DNA of 64,000 nucleotides, taken from the NCBI GenBank assembly GCA_026008535.1, contig BRKX01000011.1, forward strand, positions 43,384,183 to 43,448,182. Reading direction: 5' to 3'. Below the pieces are notes generated by a model. It saw only the letters and a list, made by a program, of their open reading frames with translations, was not told the origin of the DNA and searched no databases. The position numbers and the translations under genes were made by a program. The DNA is from Perilla frutescens. Its lineage: Eukaryota; Streptophyta; Magnoliopsida; Lamiales; Lamiaceae. This document shows, in pieces, positions 12,542-22,646 of the stretch. How positions within the stretch are numbered: the first letter of the stretch is position 1; each line of letters begins with the position of its first letter.

Positions 12542-12562
12542 AATAAAGTATTTATAATTATT

Positions 12563-12779
12563 ATCCCTTGTGAATGACCTAGTGGTGGAATGGTATAAGT
12601 TCGAGACCAAAGATCTCATATTCGAATCTCACCAACACCGTTAGGTGTGAGTCTGTGACACCTATTTTACCAAGTGCAGTTTTCCTCTTATGTGTAGTTT
12701 GCAGACTATTACACAGGAGTAGGATTTACCCAGTATGTGCTCTCGGATAGTGACTGAGGGTAACCTTCGACATAAAAAA
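12563..12779 (+). mobile_element. tRNA-derived SINE
   Basis: Box-A-like TGACCTAGTGG and box-B-like ATTCGAATCTC are spaced as in a Pol III internal promoter. They are followed by a non-tRNA body (ACACCGTTAGGTGTGAG and onward) and a short A-rich tail. The whole length aligns with the better preserved copy at 49201-49442, so this is a dispersed family rather than a tRNA gene. Confidence 0.75.
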
Positions 12780-12989
12780 TATTATTTTATTAGAAATTAT
12801 AAATATGAATAAATATACTAAAAATATTTAAACAAAATATTATAGATCATGGAAATAAGTGTTTATTGGTCCTCAGTAACACCCTTTGTAAAGGAGAGAC
12901 GTCATGATATGTTGATTTTAAAGTTTTTAATGGTAACATATATTCATCATAGATCATATTTGTTTATTATAAATTATAAATGTTAAGCA

Positions 12990-14340
12990 AAATATTTTAA
13001 TAAGTAATATGTTAGTGCATTCGTGTCACCAATCATCAAAGTTGGTTTAGATTGATTCAATGGTGTCACTGCACTATGTTTATCTATCAAGAGCTTTACA
13101 TTGCTCTTATTATGAGTGGTTTCTTGTCATTCATCTTTATGGTAATTCATAAATCACTTCAGTATTTGGTTTTTCCAAGTACATTACCATTGTTCTGGAC
13201 AACGTTCATAATAATGTACGTGAACATGATTTGAACTTCCTGAAGCCAGCTCAAAGCAATGAGTTTGGATTGAGCTGAGAAGAAGACTGTTGTGTATCGT
13301 GCCACAACAGAGATTGTTCAACATGCTGAGTACTGCCATCTAGCTTGAGTGATAGCCTGAAGTCAGCTTGTGAATATACAAAAGATTCCGCTGTGCTACC
13401 TGATGTGAAGATTCAAGATCAACAATGTATATTGTAAAGTACATGGATGTCTGCATTGAGGAAAAGACTTAAAGATCAACAATGTTCATTGTAACATTCT
13501 TGAACGTTTACATGAACATCCTTTGTCCAAACTATTCTTCCAAAGATCGATGGAGCTGTTCAAGATTTACAACCAAGAGAAGATTCAGAGATCTATCTAG
13601 AAACTGTCATATTCAAAAAAAGAGTTCAAGACTGAAGTTAAAGGCAGAGTTCTATTGTTGGAAGAATTCCTAACATGGTTCGAGTTTGATCTCGATTTTA
13701 AACAAGAAAAGTTTTCTTGTTTATTTCCTAATCAAATTAGAAGATTTGTTCCCATGTTTAGGCTATCTATGTTCATCTATAAATAGCCTGGAATACATAC
13801 ATGTATGTGTGCAGAGAACACACCGAACAGAAGCGTTGCACATGTATTGTTTAAAGAGTTCTAACTATTTTGAGCCACTTAGTTACGATTCTGTCTTAGA
13901 CTAGAAAATAGTATTCTAGTCATTGTGTATTGAAACACACTTGTTCATACACTGTTAAAAGGAGTCTCGGGAGAGATTTTCTGTGGGAACTAGATAGGTT
14001 AGACATCTAGGTTGTGAGGGGATCTCACAATTCAATTCAATGAAAGAGGGTGTACGGGTAGAAAGGGTAGCGAGTGATGGGAGGTTAGTTGCATGTAAAA
14101 TCCTCAGTAAATGTGACACCAGAGTAGTGAATTATTTTCCACGGACTTGACAAGTCCCCCTGACGTAGATCATTTGATCGAATAGGGTTACCAAATCTCT
14201 GTATGCTTTATTTTCTGCAGTCGTCTTAATGTTCACAATAACGTTCTTGAACTTTATTGTGAACATCCTTTAAACATTCAACAATTTTATAGTGAACGTT
14301 GTGCAGACAAATACTTATCACATGGGTGTGCAATTTCATA
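12990..14340 (+). mobile_element. Probable LTR fragment of a Ty1/copia-like element
   Basis: The segment contains a run typical of plant copia LTR leaders: GGGAGAGATTTTCTG, then TGTGAGGGGATCTCAC, then CCCCCTGACGTAGATC and a block ending CAAATCTCTGTATGC. No gag or pol coding and no second LTR is seen, so the borders are approximate. The short frames inside show no domain. The assignment rests on the general look of the sequence. Confidence 0.35.
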
Positions 14341-15583
14341 ATAATTGTGTAATATACAAATATAGTGGTCATATGATGATTGGTGTTTCTGCACCTCTTT
14401 TCTAAATTTAAACTATGTGATTTGAAGAGTTTTGCATATGCTTTAATCCAATTTGGGCTTTTTACCTCCCGATTTGGAAGTTTTATTTCAGGTTCAATTT
14501 TTACAAGAAATGGAAGGCTTAATTAATGAAAATTTAAGGGTTTCAATTCCATGGAAATATAGAAAATTGAATTAGGAATGCGCTGCAAGTTAAATCACCT
14601 CAATCGAACAAGAAACGAGGGAGAATGAAGCAAAGTCGTGAAAGGTATCGGTGCAGAACCGGAGGCACGACCACAGTATGACCGGAGGCACGAGTAACCT
14701 ATTACAACTCTGGGACATATTTTTCTTTATCATAGACGATGCGAGTCGGGGTGCAACTGGGCCTGTATCACGCCCAACCCCTGATTTGCGGATTTTCAAG
14801 CTTTCTTTCTATTTTACACTTATTTTTAATGCTTAAATTGTTCTCCAATACATATACATACCCCAATTTGAATCTAGGACAACCCTCCTCATTCCTAGCC
14901 ACAATTAAGAAGTTAGAAAGAAGAAAGAGAAGGGAGAGAAGGGTCATTGAAGAGAAGACAATGAAAAGCAAGATTAAAGCAAGAAGAAGAGGACCAATTC
15001 CACCTCCGGGTTCAATTGTCCCTTGTTATTCTTGCTAAATCATGTTTATATTTGTAGTGATTTTAGTTGTTTAGATAAAAATGAAGAACTAACATTGATA
15101 CTCTTGGGTGTTGGATTTATTTAGATCATGAAATATAATTTATGTTTTTGTTGGATGTTTGATGATTCATACTTATGCTTTCAATTCTTGTTATATATAT
15201 ATATATATATATTGTTTATTGGTGCTTGGTCGGAGCTAATTAATCTTGAAATAGCATGATCATGTATATTGATTCATAATTTGAGAGATGAGCTTCAACA
15301 TAGGAATTAAAGAACTAAAACGGCATTTATCACCTAAACCGAGAGATTATGGATAGTTGTTAAGGTTTAAGATCATTTGAACTCTTGGTAAACATAATCT
15401 AAGCTTTGAATGGAGATAATGAACCTAGTTATGTACCCCACTTTTAAATGTTTCGAGAGAAGATTTATGATACCTTAGTGATTGCCTTTGTGAGCTTGAA
15501 TCCAAAGTCAAATATCTTAGATAATCGGATTTTATACTTAGTAAACTAAATAAACCAACCCCTATAATATTTCTTCATTTGAT

Positions 15584-18500
15584 CTGGGTTTAAAAAATCG
15601 CGCCATGACGCAAGATTATGGTGTGGCACAAGAAAATCGCCAAAAATTGAACTTGTCGCATACCCTATGTGTGGCGCTGCCATGGCGCAAGTTTTATGGC
15701 GCAATTTAGGGTTTTTTTTACCTTAATTCATTTATTAAATTAGACCTAAATTAAACCTAAAGTAAAAGAAAGAAAAGCGCCTCAACGCGATACAAGAGAA
15801 ATAGAAACCCATCTCTCACATTCTCTCATCTACGCGATACAAGAAAAAAGTGTAAGAAAACCCTTCTGCTCTAGTTGCCGCCTAAATAGAGCGTCTGAAT
15901 CCTGATCGCCCGTCCGACGCAATGCTACACAGGTACGCCCGAACTTTTTTTTTATGATGCGCTACTGCTAGTTCTCCTCTCACTCTGCTCTGCTATGTGC
16001 TCTGACTTCCCGCAAGTTTTGGGCTATTTATTTTTTTAATTCTTATCTTGTTCTTTAATTTAGTTCTCCACTTCTCCCTTTACTGCTCTTCTTCAGTTCT
16101 TATGCAATCTGAAATACTGAATTTATACTTATGTGTTGTTGTGCTGCTTTTTTTTTAATTCTTGTTTATTATTTAAAATTTTGTTTGGCAGTTGGGATGG
16201 CTGATAATGATGGTGTACCAACTGATGTTGATGATGATCCTATAAAAAAATATGCAGTGCCCGACCCAAATAGTATAAATAATTTACTTTGTAAGTTTTG
16301 TAATCAATGGACGAGGGCTGGGATAACTTGGGCAAGACAACATGTTGCAGGGGGTTATCGAAATGCTAAGAAATGTAGTAAGGCTCTTGAGCATGTAAGA
16401 GAGGAAGTTAGGACTTTTCTTAGAAACAAAGAACTTAAGAAGAAGAAGGCCGCTGTGGCTTTTGAACATCAAGTTGTTGATGATTATGATTATAAAGAGG
16501 AGGAAGACAATGAGAATGAGAAAGACAGTTTGGGCAGCTCAAATAACGCCAAATCAACCTATATCCCTCCAAAGAAAAAAGATGAAAGGTCCCATAGATG
16601 TTTTGTTTGCCCCGAAATTAAGTCCTCAAGAATTAGTGAAGGCTAGAAAAGAAAGAAAATGCACACTTGCTGCAAATGACAAGATATGTAGGGATAGGGT
16701 CAATGTAGCCGTTTCAAGGTTCTTTTATGATAATGCAATTGCATTCAATGCGGCTAATAGTGATAGTTTCAAAGAGATGCTTCATGAAGTCGGACTATAT
16801 GGTCCCAGATTGGCCCCGACAACTATGTATGAAATAAGAGTTCTATATCTTAAGAAGGAAATGGATAACACTAATACCATAATCTTGGAAAATAGGAAAG
16901 AATGGGCAATCAAAGGTTGTTCTATTTTATTTGATGGATGGCGTGATTCGGTAGCTTCGAAAGATATTGTGAACTTTCTTGTCAACTCTCCAAGGAGATC
17001 GGTGTTTCTCAAATCCTTGGATATTTCTAAAGTTGTGAAAGATTCTAAAACATTGTTCGAAATGCTTGATAGCATTGTTGAAGAAATTGGAGAGGCAAAT
17101 GTTATTCAAGTGGTGACGGATAATGCGTCTAATTATGTGAAGGCGGGTAAGAATTTTTGGACATTTTTTTTCTATATTCTTTAAGAAATCAGATTTGTTT
17201 TTATATTGAAATAATTTTATTTCTATTTTTTATAGGGGAATTGCTTATGAAGAAAAGAACACACCTTTATTAGACCCCATGTGCCGCACATTGTTTGGAC
17301 TTGATGTTGGAGGACATTGGAAAGATTCCACGGATCAAGAATACTATAAAGAAGTGCATTTCCATGAATGGTTATATATATAAACATATCTCTCTTGTGA
17401 ATATGATGTGGAAATTCACAAATAAAAGGAATTTGCATCGACCGATGATTACAAGGTTTGTAACTTCTTTTATCACTCTTGCTTCATATTATAGGCAAAT
17501 GAACAATTTGAGGAAGATGGTCACCTCGGAAGAATGGAATGGGTCAAAGTGGAAAAAGGATGCGGAGAGAAAACAATTAGCAACTTATATTTTACAAGAC
17601 TCATTTTGGAGGAATGTAGCGTATGCTCTTAAGTTGGTAGGTCCTCTTGTGAAAGTACTTTAGATGGTTGATGCGGATAAGAAACCGGCTATGGGGTATA
17701 TATATGAAGCCATGGATAGAGCTACAGAAACTATTGCTAAAAGTTTTGAAATGAAGGAAGATGAATATAAAGAAGCTTTCAAGATTATTAATCTTAGGTA
17801 GGAATGCCAACTTCATCGACCTCTACATGCCGCTGGATATTTTCTAAATCCGAGCATCTATTATAAAGATCCTGAGCAAGTGAGTTGTCAAGAAGTTGGG
17901 GATGGATTGTATGAGTGCATTAAAAGGTTGTCTCCGAATATTGATATTGAAGACTTGATCATAGATGAGTTGGATGCCTACAAAAATGCAAGTGGTTTAT
18001 TTGGCAAGGAAGTGGCAATTAGAAATAGAACCAAGAAATCTCCCGGTAATATTTTATATTCTCATTTTCTAATTGATTCTAAGATTTTTAACATTTTTAT
18101 ATTCGTTGTTACTAACAATGATTCGGTTTTTTAAAATGTAGCTGATTGGTGGTCTTATTTTGGATCAACAAGTCCCAACCTTAAATCATTTGCCATAAAA
18201 GTTCTTAGCCTCACTTGTAGTGCTACCGGATGTGAGAGAAATTGGAGTGTTTTTGAACATGTAAGTTATATTTTATTCTACAATACTTACATAGTTTTAT
18301 TTCAATACATAATATAATTTATAATTTTAACTTACTTTTATTCTTTTATAACTTCATACTAAAAAGAGACACCGATTGTCACAAGCTCGGCTCAATGACT
18401 TGGTTTATGTGAAGTATAATCAAGCTTTGCAACGCCGATACAAGAGGAAAAACATCATAAATCATATTCTATTGGAAGAAATTGATGATAGCAATGAGTG

Positions 18501-19112
18501 GTTGATGAGAAAAATAGATGAGGAGAATGAGGTTGATGAACTTGTGTTTGAGAATGATGATTTGACTTGGAATGTGGTTAGTAGAGCCATGAGAGCCAAC
18601 GAGCCTACTTATGACACTAGAAGAGCAACAAATAGTGTTGATAAAGGAAAGAGTAGTATTGCATCAAGTTCAAGCTCAAGATCAAGAGATAATGTAGGAA
18701 TTGGTTTTAGTTCAAGAAATCTCATAGATGAGGATGATGTTATTGATGGCTTTGGTGAAGATGAGGAGATGGAAAAAGACATTGGTGAAGACAAATATGA
18801 TAAAGATGAAGAAGATGGGGAATGGGAATTTAATGATGATATTTATTAATTAAAACTTAAGACTTTAAGACGTGGCACTTGCATTAACTAAGTATCCAAA
18901 CATTCTATTTTGCTTGATGAATTGTGTGTCTTGTGTTAAATTATGTATTTTGTGTTAATTTATGCATTTATAATTGTGTTTTGGGTATTTAAATATGGTG
19001 TGTATGATTATATTGCATTTTTTGTACTTCTTGTGCACCGTACATACGTGTGGCGCGCGCCATTTGCCATGGCGCCAAGACCCTTTTGCGCCATGCGCCA
19101 TTTAAAACCCAG
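15584..19112 (+). mobile_element. hAT-superfamily transposon with decayed transposase
   Basis: The ends are CTGGGTTTAAAAAATCGCGC and, in reverse complement, CTGGGTTTTAAATGGCGC. They are flanked by an 8-bp duplication with one mismatch (CATTTGAT at 15576-15583, CCTTTGAT at 19113-19120). Subterminal regions on both sides are packed with GGCGC/GCGCC motifs (15601-15705 and 19050-19100), as expected for transposase binding sites. The interior encodes a spliced hAT transposase that is now a pseudogene. Length is 3,529 bp. Confidence 0.85.
16197..18849 (+). pseudogene. Broken hAT transposase (BED finger, DUF659, hAT C-terminal dimerisation)
   Basis: An intact version would bind element ends and catalyse cut-and-paste transposition in the nucleus. 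Reading from ATG 16197, a BED-type finger remnant (CKFC ... HVAGGYRN) is followed by acidic and lysine-rich stretches. Next comes a DUF659-like block (GCSILFDGWRD, NFLVNSPR, VVTDNASNYVKAG), and near the end the dimerisation motif (LSLTCSATGCERNWSVFEH, then RHRLSQARLNDLVYVKYN). Inferred exons are 16197-17146, 17236-18045, 18142-18260 and about 18352-18849. It is disabled by a frameshift near the A-run at 16574-16581 and by in-frame TAG codons at 17271, 17661 and 17799. No AG acceptor directly precedes the last exon, where TATAA is found. The family is often domesticated in plants, but these breaks argue against a host function here. Confidence 0.85.
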
Positions 19113-19345
19113 CCTTTGATTGCCCAACTCACCCGTTCAATTATTTGTTTATTTATTTACTTTTTCTATTTAGTTTTTAAAATTAAATCAATTTGAATTT
19201 TTTTGTCGTCTAAATAATAAATAGGAGCCAATGTCATGGTACGTGCTAATTTAATTCCCTTTTTCTCTGTGGATTCGACCTAGTTTCACTCTATGTATAT
19301 TTTACTTGTTCACTTGCAAGTTGATTCGAGTTTTAAATAAACTTC

Positions 19346-20299
19346 ACATCATCATACCAACGTTTATTTTAACTTTTTATGATAAATATTTTTAAATATA
19401 TTAAATGTTGCCACTTCTCTTATTTTAAAATTAAAATCGAGAAGAATATTAAAATATATTTATTTGATTTAAAATTATATAATAAATAATTAATAATATA
19501 TTATCATTTTCACCATTAATATGTTATTTGAAATTTGAATGGAAATGTTATTAAAAATATTATAGCAGCAGCAGCAGCAGCGGCAACAACAACAAATTTG
19601 AATTAGATTGAAAGACCATTTTTTGATGCCCGACCCATAATGATTTTGATAAATAAAATGAACGACCAATATAAATATTTTTAATTAATAAAAGTCTTTT
19701 AAATAAAAAAAAATCAATCCAAAAATATCATATTTCATTGTGTTTCATATCTCACATTCTTCTTTTTAATAATCGGTGTCCGCCGATCTTTCACTACACT
19801 ATTTTCGGACCATAACTATATAAATGTTCAACTTTAATCATTCAACGTATATTAACAATCTTTCTTTTCTCCTTTGAATTTTTCTTCTTTCGAATATATC
19901 ATATGTGAATTTTCATATAATAGAAAATTATATATTATGATCAATATAATTATAACCTAAATGGCTATATAATATAAATTAAATATGGAGATTTCTAGTT
20001 TAACGAAAGGTATAATTATAGAAACTTATAAAGAAATTAAATTTTTTATTTTAATATGATTAAATGTTAAGAAGACATAAAATTCAATTATAATATAAAT
20101 AATATATAGTATATACAAAAAAAGACAATAGGTTTGCTAAGTTTATATCTAATGTTTCTATGATTAATTATTTTTTATGGAGGTAGGAAAATAATTAATA
20201 TTGATTGCATATTATTTATGAATATTATGATAGATATTATCAAAATTTTGTTTAATAATAACTTGTTCTGATTTTATATTATGTATTTCTATATCTGAA
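19346..20299. other. Gene-free AT-rich stretch
   Basis: No coding region is supported. A short GCA/GCG triplet run lies at 19564-19585. The right end probably belongs to the older Helitron (B), whose far end I could not find. Confidence 0.5.
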
Positions 20300-20764
20300 A
20301 ATGTGATTTGGGCGGAAAAATAATATTTTTCTATTTTTGGATACGGAGTTGTTATTATATATTACTAGCATTTCGCCCGTGCGATGCACGGAGCGTCATA
20401 TTTTTTAATTTTTTTTTAAAATGAGTAGTTCAATATGAAAGGTGGTTACAATGAAAGAATATATATATATATATATATTGTAAAAATATAAATGTTTTCA
20501 TAAAATATTATAACAAAGACATATCTTTTTGTAAAATTAAAATATATTGAAATAAAGAAGTATGAATATTGCACATATGAGTGTTTGAACGCTAAATATG
20601 GTGTCTTTTTAGATTGAAATGAACTTGTTTTTCACAAATGATCCAAGTAACATTTGAAATGTCACATGTTCAAAATTTCATTCCATAACTTTATACAATG
20701 ATTAATTAAGATTAACCGAATAAATTTGAAATGGACTTGGGTGGTCCATTAGATGGGCTTTGAT

Positions 20765-21060
20765 TTTCCCCCCAAAAAATATATACCCTTAAATTGAATC
20801 TCGACAGCTCACACGGTGCACTTGTCTAGCTCTAACGCTTGATCTTGTCACCGTGCTCATTATCCGGACTAAAACGCGGATCATTTTTTTCTAAATAAAT
20901 ATATACCCTAAAATTAAATTAGCGAATCTTAAAATTAAAGTGAACATTCGGTGGGCTCATGCAATGCGCTCGATAATTAATTGAGATGTAATAAATTCTA
21001 ATTGGAATTAATAAATATTAGTTATGATTAATAAACTCTAACTGAGAGGAAATGAACTAA
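20765..21060. repeat. Degenerate dispersed repeat, copy 1
   Basis: The order of motifs (TTTTCCCCCC, ATATATA, a GCTCAYRYGG block, CGGTGCACTTGT, AATAAATATATACCCT, TTAAATTAGCGAA, then repeated AATTGGAATTAATAAA-like units) recurs at 26545-26960. It is non-coding. Confidence 0.45.
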
Positions 21061-21222
21061 TATAAACAAAGTAGTAAGGGTGATACTTTGATATTATGGG
21101 TGATATTTTTAAGGGTTGTGATTTATATTTTTTCTTGAGAACTTTTTTTTTTGCAACAGGTCATGCGGGGCAGCCCACCAGTCTGACGGTCAGACAATCT
21201 AACCAGAGTGTTTATCAATAAA

Positions 21223-21254
21223 CTAGTATATCACATGTGCGATGCAGGCACATG
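21223..21254 (-). mobile_element. Second Helitron-like 3' end inside Helitron A
   Basis: On the minus strand a 7-bp stem (CATGTGC ... GCACATG, loop CTGCATC) is followed after seven bases by CTAG and T. This copies the layout of the A terminus at 20365. The hairpin directly abuts the LINE-derived reading frame. Its 5' partner was not found. Confidence 0.45.
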
Positions 21255-22646
21255 AGCATATCAGGTGGACCTTGGGGGCCGGTGAGGTAAGCTTCTGGGA
21301 TGATGTTTGGTATGATGAGTTGCCTTTATCTGCTTTTTGCCCTGCTACTGTGTTTGATCATATGTCTGTTGATTGGTATTTTGATGGTGAGTCGTGGTCT
21401 ATGCCTCGTCTGTATGCTTTATATGCTCGCTTTGCTTTGCCTGATGGGTTGATTGATTCGCTGAACCGGACTCCTGTGCTGTGGGGGGAGAGGGATAGCA
21501 TGCGGTGGAATTTGACTTCTACTGGTGAGTTCTCTTTGACCTCTGCATGGGATCAGGTCAGGTACCGGCGGCCCGAGCGGCCTCTTTTCGGGTCCATTTG
21601 GCATGATTGTATTACTCCCACAATTTCTGTTTTTTCTATGGCGTTTATTGCATGGTAGAGTCCCTGTTGATGTGTGTCTTTAGTCCCGTCGTACTCATCT
21701 TGCCTCATGTTGTCATTGTTGTGATGATCCGCATGTCGAGTCTTTAGAGCATGTTTTTCTTTGGTCTGAGTCTGCGAAATCGATTTGGGCATATTTTGCA
21801 TCTTGGTTTCACACTTCTGCACCACATGCACAGACAGTCACACAGGCACTTGGGTTTTGGAGGGGGTTGTATCCACGATCCTCTCCGAAGCACATCAGTT
21901 TTTTGCTTCCTTGCCTTGCTTTCTGGTTTATTTGGACGGAGAAGAACTGCCGCAAGCATCGTGGGGATCCTTTCCTTGTCTCTCACATTGTTTGGCAGGT
22001 TCAGCGCCATCTCCGCCTGTTGGTTTCGGTCTGGAAGCTCCTCCCTCAGCATTGGTTGGGATGCTATCCGCAAGTGTCTTTCATGCCGGTCTCTGACCCT
22101 GTTCCGAGGTCTCTCCGGTCTCGGATCGTGTCGTGGTGGCCTCTTGAGGCACCGTGGGTGAAGCTAAACACGGATGGTTCTTATTCGACCAATCTTCAGA
22201 TGGCGGTAGGTGGTGGATGTTTGGTTCGAGATTACACGGGTTCAATTTTGGCAGGTTTCTGTGTGCCCCTTCGGGCTGTATCGAGTTTTGACGAGGAGTT
22301 CCAGACACTGCTTCATGGGCTGAGACTCGCTATGCAGTATTCAGATCATATTTGGATTGAGATGGATGCTGCCTCAGTGGTGTCGGTGTTGCAGTTGGGC
22401 CAGTCCGGTTTGGCTGTAACTCGGCACAAGTTGACCTCCATTCGTATGTTGTGCCGCGGACGACATGTTCGGTTCTCTCACATCCATCGTGAGGGGAACC
22501 GGGCTGCAGACTTTCTTGCAGGTAGGGGGCTCAGACCCCTACACTCACCTTCTATGATTCAGTTTCTACTCCTCGATATTTGCTCTCCTTGGTTAGGATG
22601 GATCAGTTGGGTTATCCCAACTTTCGATTTAGATATAGCTAGATGA
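21242..22646 (+). pseudogene. 5'-truncated LINE ORF2: zinc-binding RT region and RNase H
   Basis: Only the C-terminal third of a plant L1-type ORF2 is present; endonuclease and reverse transcriptase are missing. The first part has the reverse-transcriptase zinc-binding signature (FWDDVWYDELPL, then FSLTSAWDQVRYR, then the cysteine/histidine-rich ASCCHCCDD). The second has an RNase H fold with LNTDGSY, the downstream E and D residues (DEEFQTLLHG, IEMDAASV) and HREGNRAAD. A one-base shift in the T-run near 21629-21634 moves the frame, and TAG at 21681 interrupts it. The region is clearly richer in G and C than its surroundings. A short A-rich stretch near 22938 may be the old 3' tail. Confidence 0.8.

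Larger units (their letters stand above)
14640..19345 (+). mobile_element. LTR-like sequence interrupted by a hAT element
   Basis: Left part 14640-15583 and right part 19121-19345 look like one LTR split by the hAT insertion. The right part has CTGTGGATTCGACCTAG followed by ACTTGCA, the same end block seen reversed at 1543-1600. No flanking polyprotein is present. The left border is approximate. Short frames at 14590-15038 have no recognised domain. Confidence 0.4.

Noticed and set aside
18352..18849. Domesticated (host-functional) hAT protein
   Set aside because: The last exon frame is open, but upstream stops, a frameshift and the lack of a usable acceptor make a functional product unlikely.
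21751..22161. Overlapping frames on both strands over the LINE fragment
   Set aside because: They are shadows of the RNase H/zinc-binding frame in a GC-rich stretch; only one frame carries motifs.
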